Source of the DNA: Thermothelomyces thermophilus ATCC 42464
Lineage: Eukaryota; Ascomycota; Sordariomycetes; Sordariales; Chaetomiaceae
Direction of reading: 5' to 3'
DNA: 64,000 bases
NCBI RefSeq assembly: GCF_000226095.1
Contig: NC_016472.1
Span: 5,704,001-5,768,000 of the forward strand
Of this stretch, positions 11,803 through 23,658 are shown one piece after another. The notes beneath the pieces were generated by a model that saw only the letters and a list, made by a program, of their open reading frames with translations, was not told the DNA's origin and ran no database searches. The position numbers were made by a program, and so were the translations under genes. Within the stretch, counting starts at the first letter, position 1. Every line of letters starts with the position of its first letter.

Positions 11803-11821
11803 ATTATTATTATTATTATTA
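11803..11821 (-). repeat. TAA-repeat 3' tail of the LINE
   Basis: The plus strand reads ATT repeated six times plus A, that is (TAA)n on the element strand, directly next to the target duplication. Short A-rich simple-repeat tails instead of poly(A) are characteristic of I-type and some Tad-type LINEs. This marks the 3' end. Confidence 0.88.
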
Positions 11822-11829
11822 GTCCTACG

Positions 11830-14623
11830 CCGCTATACTAACAAGCATGCTAGAGCCTCTCTAGTTATATACAAAGGAAACCATGCCTAATAGGCCAGAT
11901 GAAAACCTCTGTCCCTCCTTTAACGCCCGATCTAGAATACTAATACACTACTAAGAAAAGGAGAAGTGGCTAGAATAGCCCTATAGAGGCCTTGCCTCCC
12001 GGTCTAGCCTTCTCGTAAGGCGATATTCCAGGAGCCTCCCTAGGTCTATTAGCCACTATAGAACCCTCCTTGCCAAACGATGGTTACAGGCCCCTGTACC
12101 CCGTAGAACGAGGTCTAGGTCCCTTTGCGACCGTATTTCCTAGGATTCCCATGTTCGGCTTCTTGGTAGGTTTAGGCACTATACTACTAGGTGCTTAACA
12201 GTCTCCCTCCCCTGGCCACAGGCATAGTAAGGGGTACTAACCCCCGGAACTTGAACCCTAAACAGGAAGTCGCGGAGGCTAATAGCCCCTATACGGGCTT
12301 ATACTAGTAGGGAGCTCTAGGCCTTCGTTAGGCCCTGGTGCCTTTATAGGCCTTCCCCCGTAAAAACTAGGCGCGGGGGGTCCTTGTCCGATACGCGCTA
12401 TATCCTCCTGCCGGCTTAGTCGGCCCTCTAACGGTTGCTCTAGCTTGCCACTACGGCTAGTTCCGTAGCCTGTAGCCTTCTTTATAGGGTCTGTAGGGGG
12501 GGTCGACCCTCTCTATAGCCCTCCTAAACCTACTGCCGGACTGTCGATCTTACTACCTCTAGGGCTATAGGCCCTGGCTCCTAGCCCCTTGCCTTAGCCC
12601 TTCTCTTCTGGAACCTCTGGCTTAGCCTATTATAGGCCTGTTAGATAAGAGCCCTTATAGAGACCTAGGGGGCCCCTAGGCCTGTCCCGGTCTGTAGGAG
12701 TGGCTGGTTGAGTTTAGCTTCGAAGTCGGCTAGCCTCTTATTAAGGTAGAGGTCAAGGGGTAGTACCTAGGCTTCCGTTTCGAGGCACCGGATAGGGGTA
12801 GCCTTATAGGCCCTGGTAATTACTCGGAGGGCCTTATATTAGGCCTTTAATAGTTCCCTAGCAAGGCCTTCCGGCTTGCCCCCTGGCTTAGTAGGCTTAT
12901 AGAAGTTCAAGGCCCTGTAAGCTAGGGCGCTATGGATACACTTAGTATAGACCTCGTAGGCCTATAGAAAGCTAGGGCCCTAGGTCTTTATGGCAAGCCT
13001 AGTCAGGGCAAACTCCTAGGTTTTTAGCTTCTTAGCTACCTTTGCGTAGTAAGGGCCTTACTATAGCCTCTAGTCTAGCCAGACCCCTAGGAATCTAGCC
13101 GACTTCGACGGGGCTATAGTAGTAGTACCCCCTCCGGGCCGTAGGAGCTCTAGCGGTCGTGACTACTGTTTCCGGCCCCTGTTGAAGTAGATAAGTTCGT
13201 ACTTCTCCGGGGCAAAAGCCATACCCTAGGTCTTTGCCTACTATAGGTAGGCCTTCCAAGCCCTCTGTAGCTGACCATCATAGGCCTCCTCGGCCCTCCT
13301 AAAGGCTAGAAGGTTAGTATCGTCAGCGAAGCCTATTAAACTGACCGTAGGGCAAGCCTGGCAAATGGCCTAGTAAAGAGAGGCTATATAGAGGATAAAT
13401 AGTATAGGGGAGAGGGGTGACCCCTAGGGGACCCCGGCCCTTACTACTATATCCTCTGTTTCCTGGCTATCGAAGTAAAGGATAGCTACCCTATCCCGTA
13501 GCCACTCCCTAACCTAGACTACTAATCACTTCGGGAAGCCCTGGCTCTATAAGGTAGCTAGTAGCTAGGTGTGGTTAATAGTATTGAAAGCCCCTAAGAT
13601 ATCGAGCTATAGGAGGGAGGTAGCTACCTTATACTTCTAAGCCTCCTAAATCTAAGCCGTAACAAGCCGAATAGCTAGTTCGGTAGATCTATATTCCTAG
13701 TTACCTATCTACTCGGCCAGGAGAAGCCCGTAGGCCTCTATAGCAGCCGTTACCTTTCGGGCGACTATAGCTTCTAGCACCTTGCCTACTATTAGTAGGA
13801 GTGTTATAGGCCTATAGCTACCTAGGGTAAAGTAGGCCTATAGGGGTTTGCTAGGCTTACGAAGGACCACTGTCTTAGCCCTTTTAAACCGGGCTAGGAA
13901 ACAGCCAAGCTATAGGCTCTCCGAGGCTAGTATAGCTAGTATCCGGTAGAGCGGCCGCCTATAGGCCTTTAGAAGGCCTATAGGGAGGAGGTTCTCCCCT
14001 AGGGCCTTCTATAGGGCCGCTCTAGCCAGTACTGCCCTAACTTTATCTATTATAACCCCTAGTTTCATCTCGAACTTCGGCTCCTACTAGCCGTTTAGTT
14101 CCGGGTCGTCGATATCTAATAGGTCTACCTCCGGGTTCGGAAAGAACTTATTAGCTAGTGCCCTAGCCTTCTATTAGTAAGTTATAAGCCTTCCTTCGAA
14201 GGCTAGGAGCTTTAGGGGGTCGACTAGTAGGTGGCTTTATAGCCTTGCCTATTACTCTAGCCTCTATAGCAGGTCCGGCCGGTTGGTTACCTCCTGTAAT
14301 ATAGCCCTCTAGCTCTTGGTCTTTATAGCTGTAATGACCTTGGCCTGGTCCTATAGGGCCTGCCGAAGTGCCTCCTGCGTATAGGGGTTCGGGGTACCCC
14401 TATAGGCTCTCTCTACCTCCCTAGCCCTCTTCTAGGCCTCTTAAACCTCCTTTGTCTACTATCGAGCTCGTTTACTACCTACACTAGCCTTTTTTGCCGG
14501 AGCCGAGACCAAAGCTATCTCCTTAAGGGCCTCTATAAGCCTATCGAAGGCCTGTAGAAGCTCCTCTAGGCCCTAGAAGACAGGCCTAGCCTGGGATAAT
14601 ACCTATCTGCTAAGCCGGAGTAG
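11830..14623 (-). pseudogene. LINE ORF2, reverse transcriptase part (RIP-dead)
   Basis: Reading the minus strand through RIP-type stops, the RT motifs come in order. L-D-I-L-G-A-F-N-T-I-N-H is at about 13620-13560, continuing into VREWLRDRVAILYFDSQ down to about 13460. G-V-x-x-L-S-P-I-L-F-I-L-Y-I-A is at about 13440-13380 and the catalytic GFADDTNLLAF at about 13345-13310, with both Asp intact. The rest down to the TAA tail is C-terminal ORF2 and 3' UTR, which I could not assign further. The sequence keeps more GC than the Gypsy copies but is full of CCTATAGG-type RIP products. The upstream half of ORF2 lies at 22228-22957, beyond Gypsy A. Confidence 0.8.
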
Positions 14624-14628
14624 GAGGT

Positions 14629-15075
14629 TGTCACAAATAAGCACATAGGCGGCCTGGCAGGCTGCAGCCAGGACGCAGGACATTCCGACAGCCAATCACT
14701 CGATGGACCAATCAGAAGATTATCACCGCCAAGACTAAGGTCTTCACTAGTGATAATAACATATTACCGTCGATAACGCAGAATCACGAAGTGAAAGGAG
14801 AAGTGGTACTAGTAATAACTATTAAAGAAGGACAGACAATTATATATATATAGCTAGCTAGTCACTCGTTATAGTAGACTCTAGGAGTTTACTAGTAGTA
14901 ACAATCACAATTATAGTACTTATACCAAGCATTGCTAATTACTATAAGAGGCAACTCTAGTGTTGTTATAAACCCTTTAGCTTTACCAAATCCCTTAGAC
15001 GACCTGCCTACTTGTCACGCTTAATCTACCTCCGTCTAGACCCTTTTAGAAGAAGTCTAAGTTAGGTTCGTCACA
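14629..15075 (+). repeat. Gypsy A 5' LTR (447 bp)
   Basis: It runs from TGTCACAAATAAGC to GGTTCGTCACA. A TATATATATA box is at about 14841-14852. The segment 14894-14904 corresponds to the self-primer site seen in other copies. Differences from the 3' LTR seen by eye are transitions. Confidence 0.94.
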
Positions 15076-15077
15076 CG

Positions 15078-15088
15078 TTGTTACCACT
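15078..15088 (+). promoter_or_regulatory. Gypsy A self-priming primer binding site
   Basis: Two bases after the LTR the sequence reads TTGTTACCACT. This is the exact complement of AGTGGTAACAA, which lies inside the LTR downstream of the TATA box (intact in the 5' LTR of Gypsy B at 23449-23459; G-to-A mutated here at 14894-14904). No TGG start typical of a tRNA primer is present. An 11-nt complement of the mRNA 5' end is the Tf1/sushi self-priming arrangement. Confidence 0.7.
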
Positions 15089-15102
15089 CCCTTTGTTCTA
15101 TC

Positions 15103-18100
15103 ATGGTTCAGAACGGAGGTGACTTCGACCTCGACATCGACATAGCTACTAACATCATAGCCGAATAGCTACTCGCTTAGCTTAGTTAACTCTAGCAGCA
15201 GATCTAGGAGTTAGACTAGAGAGATAAGGCTGCTTAAGCTCGAATCAAGGAACTCGAGAACCGCGAAAAGTACTTGTAGAAGTTGGTTAACGAGGCCTAT
15301 GCCAAAATCGAGGCACTCGAGGGCGCCAAAGCGAAGCGTATCAAGATCGAACTACCTAGCAAATATAGAGGAACTAAGGAGGATCTTATAGGATTCCTAA
15401 TAAACCTCCGATCCTACTTCTGGCTCAATGATGACAAGTTTCCAGACGACAAAGCCAAAGTCCTCTACGTAGCCACGAGACTAGAGGGCAAGGCACTTAG
15501 ATAGTTCGAGCCTATATAGAACGACTATCTTACGGAGGAAGACAAAGACGATCGAGACGCGTTTATACGGGCAGTCTTCCGATCTTACGACCGTTTCGAA
15601 GAAGAGCTTTGGAAGGTTTTTAGCGACAAAGACAAGAAGATTTATACGTAAGAAAGACTTGCTAATCTCCGATAGACTAAGTCAGTAGCCTCCTATACCA
15701 TATAGTTTAGATAGGACATACTCAAGTCTTAGCTTAATGATAAGGCATTAATATAATTATTCTATAATAGCTTAAAGGAAAAGGTTAAGGACAAGCTATA
15801 TAAGTATGATTAGCCTAAGACTCTAGATAAATATATCACGTAGGCCATTAGGATCGATAATCGACTCTATATATAAGAGTAATAGAAACAAGGTCAAATA
15901 AACAGAACCACGGTTAAGGCTAACGACAAGAAAAAGCAAGCGTACGTCAGTACCTTGTATAGGACGTACCCTAGAGCTATAGATATAGATATAGCATAGA
16001 AGTAAGACTAGAAGAAGACGACTAAAGACAAGTCTAATATTACCTACTATAACTATAGAAAGAAAGGGCATTATAAGCGAGAATGCCAAAGCCCGAAGAA
16101 AGAATAGAAACTAGCCCCTAGAAAGGAAATTATAGCTATCGACGAAACCACTAAGGACGTTATCGAAGTAGCGGCCACGAGCTACAAAGACAAGGGCAGT
16201 GACACGGACAGTCTTAGATACAACGGTAACGGTAAAGACGAACAAGCACTATACTCCGAACTGGTCACTATAGACCTAGAGATAGGTCTCGCCGGATAGG
16301 ACATGGCAGGAGAATATACACCACTAGCTTCGATTCTCCTGGCCTTAGGACAGTAGGGTTTCACGGTCACGTAGAGGCGGGATAGATCGTGGACAACCGA
16401 CACCTAAGGAATCGAAAGACCTGGACCTAATGCTCTATTCCTCTAGGAACGAATCGAATAGTACTATAACGAAGTTTTCTAGCTTAACACGGAACTACGC
16501 GAACGGGATGAACGCTTGATTTGACTTACCTAGTAGAGCGATAGAATGAGGGACAAGATAAGGGAACTCTGACGTATTATAGAAGCCATCAAAGGAGAAT
16601 AGCCTATGATATATGATAGGCCCGATAGCTATACCAAGTACCTTGGCGATTAGCAACTTAGTAACGACATATAGAACCTAGAATACTAGTTTATGCGAGC
16701 AAACCGTAGGAAAGACGAGCAAACATAGGAAAGCTACTAGAAGAAACACTCCTACCTTAGCATTAGAGTACCTACAGTCTACATATAGTAGGAAGGATTC
16801 GGGAAAGAATTCCAATACCTCCTAGGCGACGCTACGTGACTACACCCTTGATATGAGGCATATACGCAAGTGCCCTGGTTCTAGTGTATAGCATACGAAT
16901 GTCGATATCACTTCCGCGACAAATTCGAAAACAATCATTGGCCGACCTGATAGGGAAATGAGGACGGAAGCTTGTACCCTATGGAATAGGTCTACGATAT
17001 AGGAAACAGAGCAGCCGAATTGCTCTAGAAGATCGAAGCCCGCGATCTAGAAAGCATTACGATAGTTCTAAGACAAGCCTAGCCTAGGCACTATAGAATC
17101 GGACGAGATATATAGGACTTATGCTAGAGTAACGATTACCTCTATTATATAGACGAAAAGAAATTGCGAATTCGGGAGCTTTAGATGAAGCTATGGCACG
17201 TACGACGGAAAGTAGAACGGACCTAATAGTAGGAAGCCGCAAGCACCTAATGGCTCACGGAAATAAGTATAATCGATAAAGCCGCTATTAGCCGAACAAC
17301 CGGAGAGGCTAGCACTGACCTAGAAAATAGGTTAGGGCCCTTTAAGGGGCCCGGAAACCATTAACGCCTACGTAGCAGCGAGTGGTAGCGTAGTATAGGA
17401 GGGACTGGCGTAAGAGACCACTATACCAAGACCTCCCGGCAGAAACATAGGAAATCGCCGCAATCTTTAGACGACGGCAGCAAGACAAGCGACTATAGAT
17501 ATTAGCATGGTAGAAATAGCACGAAATACTTATACTAGTAGACAGTAGAGTAGAGATAAACCTAATTTTGCTAATACTTGTAAATTAGCTATAGATACCC
17601 TAGAGAATAAAGCGGAAGCATAGTATAGTCAAAGGGCCATTTCCAACATAATAGGTACGTAGAGAGACCGAACCGATCGATATCACTATAGTAGGGAAGA
17701 CTATAGTAGTCGTATTTAGCATTGTAGATATAGGTAATGACAAAGATATAATATTAGGGTTACTATAGCATAAAGATTACAACCCGGACATTAGCTAGAA
17801 GAATGATAGCTACCTACGACCCTAAACAGAGTTATATTCGACTAGCGAGATAGGGAGCGTACAAGGATCACGAGCAGACGATGCTTAGAGAAAGGCATAT
17901 CCTACAGATCTACCGCAAGAGACAGATAGTAGCAGGCAGACTACTACGGACTCTAGAAGAGGCGGTATAACGACATCGATATCGCGACAGGAGGAACGAG
18001 CTAAACTGCCGATAGCTGTTCTCTCCATTGACGAATATAGAGCACTGCAATTAGAGCAGTAGGTTAAGACAGGAGAAATCGCTAGTATCGCTATAGACGG

Positions 18101-21090
18101 GACTAAGTTCGCATACTATTAGAAAACCGAGAGATAAGACAAGACTAGGGAAGTACCGAAAGAATACGAAGGACACCTAGCATTCGAACCGAAGCATCTA
18201 GAAGGATTACCAGAATACGGCCTATAGGATTACAAGATCAAGCTTAAGGAAGGAGTATGACTAAAGTTCTTTAAGATTTACTATACGAGCTAGATATAGA
18301 ACGAAGAACTTAAGCGATATTTGGAGGAGAACCTTCGAAGAGGATATATCTGCCTGTCGATATCACTAATAGGCTACCTAATCCTATTTGTGCCTAAGAA
18401 GGATGGAAAGCTATAGTTATATGTCGACTATTGGCAACTTAACGAACAGACCGTGAAAAACCGATACCTGTTACCGCTAATCTCACGGCTCTAAGATTAG
18501 TTAGCAGGAGCCTAATATTTTACGCGTCTTAACTTGCTATCAGCCTACAACTATATACGGATTAAAGAAGGCGACGAGTAGAAAACGGCCTTTAGGATAC
18601 CTTATAGCCACTATAAGTACCTTGTCATGCTATTTGGACTTACAAATGCGCTAGCAACGTTCTAAGCCCTGATTGATCAAGCTATCCGACCCTTTCTCGA
18701 CAAATTTACGGTATATTATCTTGACAACATACTTATCTTCTCTAAGACGATAGACAAACACCAGAAGTATGTAAAAGTAGTGTTAGACGCGCTATATACG
18801 TATAAACTATTAGTTAACAAGGAAAAGAGCGAATTCCATGTTAGGAAAACGGTGTTTCTAGGATACGAAATATCCCCCGGACAAATCTAGATAGAACCTT
18901 CTAAGGTTAAAGCCATCAAGAATTGGCCACGACCGACGTTAGTTATAGAAGTACGAAGTTTCATCGGATTTACGAACTTCTACCGGATGTTCATTAGGAA
19001 CTTTAGAGCGATCGTACGACCTTTATATAAACTTACCAAGAAGAACGCTAAATTCCAATAGGAAGAGTAATACGAGCAAGTATTTACGTAGATCTGTAAT
19101 GCCATTACTAAAGACCTAGTACTGGTACTACCAGACCCTAAGAAGCCATTCGAGGTAGAAACAGACGCTTTAGACTATGCTATTAGAGGATAATTGGGAT
19201 AACGAGACAAACAAGGGAAGCTATATCCTATAGCCTTCTTTTCTAAGAAGCTTGATAGACTACGTCTCAATTATCCGATTTACAACAAGGAACTACTTAC
19301 AATTTTCAAAGCTTTTAAAGAATAGCAACTATACCTTAGTAGCATAATTAAACCGGTACAAGTATATATAGATCATAAGAACCTACGATACTTTACGACG
19401 ACAAAGGAGCTTAACGGACGACAAATACAATAGGCAGAATTCCTCGCGGAATTTAACTTCGAGATCCGCTATAAGAAGGGCAAAGAAAACGTACGAGCGG
19501 ACATTCTAAGCCGACGAACGGATCACACGGAAGGACGAACGGGAACAACACCACCGTTGTTCAAGGAGCAAATAGACAGGACGTTACACCACGAAACGCA
19601 GATACCCGAGGAAGATGATCCACTTGACTCATTCCTAGAATGCTACACAATCTTTCGAGAAGAAAGGATCAACGAGGCATAGTATCAAGCAGCACCCGGA
19701 CCAGTAGTACCTAACGGAGTGGAAGAAAAAGATGGGAAACTCTGGTACCAAGGCAAAGCGTATATCTACGACAAAGATCAACAGCTGCGAATGATTTGAG
19801 AACTCTACGAATCAAAACTCGGAGGATATAAAGGAGTTACGAAGACTATTGTACAAGTCAAGAGACACTATAACTTTCTATAGTTAATGGCACGGGTTAA
19901 GGAAGTCATACGGAACTACGATATCTACAATCGAAGCAAAATGGCACGATATAAGCTATATAGACTACTTTAGCCACTGCTAATAGCTGACAAACTATAG
20001 AGTTTAGTTACGATAGACTTTATTACAAAGCTACTAGAATCTAAGGACATAGCTATAGGAGTGACCTACGATAGTATTCTTACTATAGTAGATCGCCTGA
20101 CCAAGTAGGTATACTTCTTTCCCTATAAGGAGTCCTAGACAGCGGAACAGTTGGCAGACGTGATCTATCGGCAAGTTGCATTAGTATATACTTGGCCGCA
20201 AGAATAGATCACCAACAGAGACACGAAGTTCGTATCGAAGTTCTGGCAAGCGTTAATACAACGATTAGGCGTCAACAGCAAGCTATTAACGGCATATCAC
20301 CTACAGACTGACGGACAAACGGAGCGACTAAACCAAGTTATTAAGCAATACCTCCGCTCTTACGTCAACTACTAGCAAGACGACTAGGTCATACTATTGC
20401 CAATAGCATAACTCGCTTACAATATAACGCTAACGGAAACGACCAAAGTTATACCGTTCTTCGCGAACTACGGATACGAAGTAGACCTTAGGCAAGGACT
20501 AGAGGTTATAGTGCCAAGAGCAGCAGCCAAAGCAGAACAGATACACGCACTATATAAGAAGCTTAAGAAGGAACTCGAGTTTGTCAAAACCAGAATAAAG
20601 AACTACTATAACAAACATAGGCTTAAGGGACCTCGCCTAGAGAGGGGAGACAAAGTCTACCTAATTGTATAAAACTTACAAACCAAACGACCAAGCACGA
20701 AGCTAGACTTTAAGGTCAGACCCTTTATTATCAAAGAACGAATTTCGACATCTAACTATTGACTATCGTTACTGTCATCTATATAACTATAGACAGATGT
20801 TTTTTATATTTCGCTTCTCGAACCAGCACCGAAAAACGCCAAGGTTGCCACGTACATCGAAGCAAAAGACAAGGAAGAAGAATAGGACATCGAAGAAATT
20901 CTAGATTTACGCATTATCAACAGGGAACTATAGTACCTAGTCAAATGGCTTGATTTTGGACTAGAAGACAACTTATAGGAACTAGTTAAGAACCTAAATT
21001 GCCCTAAGAAACTAGAACAGTTCTACCGGCAGAATCCGGATCGACCAAAGGAAAACCTGGGATAGAATCAAAGACAACGCCCTAGTCGAT
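15103..21090 (+). pseudogene. Gypsy A gag-pol (RIP-dead)
   Basis: Gag starts at the ATG at 15103. The gag core (Y-A-K-I-E-A-L-E to A-T-R-L-E-G-K) lies at 15283-15760. The zinc knuckle is at about 16045-16086, its first two Cys now Tyr (YYNYRKKGHYKREC). Gag frame continues to about 17500 with a long charged region. Pol is in the -1 frame. It has protease (LVDSRVEINL, 17530), RT with YYLDNILIFS (18714-18743, second Asp changed to Asn), and RNase H (about 19120-19530). The integrase follows with its D-D-E residues in TIDFI (20010), TNRDTKF (20216) and TDGQTERLNQ (20310). It ends in a chromodomain-like stretch at 20900-21000 (YLVKWLDFG). Stops are CAG/CAA/TGG/CGA derived. Confidence 0.87.
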
Positions 21091-21648
21091 AGCATTAGCG
21101 GTATCATTAATCTCTGACAAAGGCATAGTAGGCGCCTCTTGCCGCTCTTACCGCTTAATTGCCTCCAACTCGTCTAAGGTTGATAGACCATACACTACCA
21201 TATTAGCACCTTTCTCCACTAAAAACTCCTTCTACTGACAAAGACGCCAGAGCCGCGCAAGCTTTTTGGACAACTCGTGCTAGGCTTCTTCTAAACGGCG
21301 TTAGGATTTATCTAGCTCAAGTTCGGTACGACGTTTAACATCCTTAATACGACGCTACTCCTAGAGAATACGATCTACTAGAACAAACATCAGGAATCAC
21401 ACTTAAAAAAAAAAAAAAAAGGGGAAGGAGACAAGCTTATAGGAAGAAAGCAGGATACTAGAGCTATCGTAAGAACAACCTCAACGAATACAGGCCTTAT
21501 AACGCTTTATACGTATGATCATTTTGCAGACAAGACCTTAAGACGCGCACCAAGAGCAAGGCATAACGACAAAACCGTTCTTAGCAATATTCTAAGCAAG
21601 GGAAGCACGGTAACGTATAGAATACGACTTCCGTTTCTCTACTAGCAT
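21004..21648 (-). pseudogene. Gypsy A antisense gene: six-Cys motif plus coiled coil (RIP-dead)
   Basis: On the strand opposite to the element, between pol and the 3' LTR. It starts at the ATG at 21648 and the first exon encodes a cysteine cluster (MPCSWCASQGLVCKM, then R-Y-K-A-C-I and G-C-S-Y-D). An intron seems to end near TTCTAG at about 21370. The second part is a charged coiled coil (RRIKDVKRRTELELDKS; KKLARLWRLC; EFLVEKGANMVVYGLSTLDE) and ends at 21004, overlapping the pol 3' end tail to tail. Equivalent genes occur in Gypsy B, C and D. From memory the coiled-coil signature is widespread in transposon-associated fungal hypothetical proteins. Function unknown. Confidence 0.7.
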
Positions 21649-21775
21649 TTTGTCAGTATGGCGACCACGACGCAGAAACAGGAAGAATGTAGTACTCACA
21701 AGCGAAGGGTTATTAGCGCTATTTGAAATGGCCTAAGAGGGCTTTCGGGTCGAAAGCCTTAAAGGAAGGGCATCG

Positions 21776-22222
21776 TGTCACGAATAAGCATATAGGCGGC
21801 CTAGCAGGCTATAGCTAGGACGCGGGACATTCCGACAGCCAATCACTCGATAGACTAATCAGAAGATTATTACCGCCAAGACTAAGGTCTTCACTAGTGA
21901 TAATAACATGTTACCGTCGACAACGTAGAATTACGATGTGAAAGGAGAAGTGGTACTAGTAATAACTATTGAAGAAGGACAGACAATTATATATATATAG
22001 CTAGCTAGTTACTTATTATGGTGGACTCTGGGAGTTCACTAGTGGTAATAATCACAATCACAGTACTTATACTAAGCATTGCTAATTACTATGAGAGGTA
22101 ACTCTAGTGTTGTTGTGAACCCTTTGGCTTCACCGAATCCCTCAGACGACCTGCCTGCTTGTTACGCTCAATCTACCTCCGTCTGGACCCTTTCAGAAGA
22201 AGTCTGAGTCGGGTTCGTCACA
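21776..22222 (+). repeat. Gypsy A 3' LTR (447 bp)
   Basis: This is the partner of 14629-15075 with the same length. It is preceded by a purine-rich tract AAAGGAAGGGCATCG (21761-21775) that serves as the plus-strand primer. Confidence 0.94.
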
Positions 22223-22227
22223 GAGGT

Positions 22228-22957
22228 ATACCACTTCGGCCCGTACGACCTCCCTGTCTAGGCTGTTCTAGTCCTACCCTCTGCTAGCCGGTATAGGTCT
22301 ATTAGTCCCCTAGAAGGGGACGTATAGGGCCTGCGGGTAGTGGTCGGACTTCCCTTGTTCTACGATATCCCTATAGATTACTTCTAATCTGGCTAAGGCC
22401 TAGAATAGGTCTATCGTAGAAGGCCGGCTACGTTGGTCCCCCTAGGAGGCCCTAGTGACCTGGCTATAAGGTATATATAGGTCGAGGTCTTACTAGTTTA
22501 CAAGGCTAAGGAGGTCTCTAACCCCTAGGCTAAGCCTATTAAATAGGTCCTAGACTAGGTAATAGAGGTTGAAATTACCTATAAGAACTAGGGGGTAGGT
22601 TAGCCGAGGTAGGGCTTATAAGTCTTATAAGAGGGCCTACTCTCCCTTGTTATTATAGATTAACTAGAGCTTGAACCTCCTCTCTCCTAGGGCCGGAAAG
22701 GTTACCCTATACTACTTCTCCTCTACTAAATAGTCTTACTAGCTAACCGAGAAGCGCTTAGCTACTAGAATAGCCGCCTTGCCCTTAGGCTTATAAACTA
22801 GGTAGTATTTCGAAGCCCGGGGGTAGTATATTAACCCCGTAAACTAGTTAATCTATAGCTCCTGGATAGCTAATAGGTCGTATTTAGCCTCCTCTAATAG
22901 GACCTCGAGGGCCTATTTATTGCCTTAGGTGTTCTACTAAAGGATCTTAATTTACAT
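22228..22957 (-). pseudogene. LINE ORF2, endonuclease N-terminus (RIP-dead)
   Basis: ORF2 starts at the ATG at 22957 on the minus strand. The frame carries the apurinic-endonuclease start: K-I-L at the beginning, then ALEVLLEEAKYDLLAIQEL with the catalytic Glu in I-Q-E at about 22860, then further EN-like sequence with K-Y-Y-L-V-Y-K. All interruptions are TAG or TAA. Gypsy A then interrupts the ORF, with its target duplication GAGGT at 22223-22227. Confidence 0.8.
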
Positions 22958-23212
22958 TCGAGGTAGCTAGGACAGAGGCCAAAGGTATAGTAGTAGGCTC
23001 TATAGCTATTACCCCCTTAGCTAGTTATAAGGAAGAGGGGGTTCTAGGCTATAGAAAGGAGATATAGGTCTGTTAGGCGTCGAATAAGGCACTCCTAGCC
23101 GCCTACTAGGCCAGGGTAGGCCTCCTATAAGGGCGTTTAGCCCCGGTTTGGTAATAGTTATCGTCTTCCGGTTAGTTATTAAACTCGAAGGCTACCTTCT
23201 AGTATAGTTACT

Positions 23213-23631
23213 TGTCACGGAAATATACATGCAGATGCCGCCTAAGCCACTGGCACAAATGGGCCAATCAAGTCGAAGGGACGAAAGGACCAATTACAGC
23301 ATAGGAAGCATAGTGATCACTACACTCACCAGTGATCAGGGTGATCACTACCATACGATCACTCATGATCACCGTGATCTGGAATGATTACTAGGATTAT
23401 ATATACATATAGATAGTCACTCGTTATGGTAGACTCTAGGAGTTCACCAGTGGTAACAATCACAATCATAGTACTTATACCAAGCATTGCTAATTACTGT
23501 AAGAGATAACTCTAAGTGTTATTATAAACCCTTTAGCTTTACCAAATCCCTTAGACGACCTGCCTACTTGTCCCGCTCAATCTACCTTCGTCTAAACCCT
23601 TTTAGAAGAAGTCTAAGTTAGGTTCGTTACA
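23213..23631 (+). repeat. Gypsy B 5' LTR (419 bp)
   Basis: It runs from TGTCACGG to TTCGTTACA. The U3 has repeated TGATCA/GTGATCAC palindromes (about 23305-23385), then a TATATATA box at 23399-23406. The self-primer segment AGTGGTAACAA is intact at 23449-23459. The matching primer binding site TTATTACCACT follows at 23634-23644, with one RIP-type change. Confidence 0.93.
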
Positions 23632-23658
23632 TATTATTACCACTCCCTTTGTTCTATT

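Larger units (their letters stand above)
14629..22222 (+). mobile_element. Gypsy A: complete chromovirus-type Ty3/Gypsy element
   Basis: The element is 7594 bp with two 447-bp LTRs (14629-15075 and 21776-22222) and a perfect 5-bp target duplication GAGGT (14624-14628 and 22223-22227). The layout is LTR, PBS, gag, protease, RT, RNase H, integrase, chromodomain, an antisense ORF, polypurine tract, LTR. It sits within ORF2 of the LINE. Reading frames are broken by RIP-type stops, but long readable segments remain and it appears less mutated than Gypsy B. Confidence 0.95.

Noticed and set aside
16182-16403. Recurring 73-codon ORFs antisense to Gypsy gag (also 24738-24959, 38411-38632)
   Set aside because: They are antisense shadows of the gag extension. 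They recur only because the elements are copies, and they lack stops because RIP rarely makes stops in that frame.
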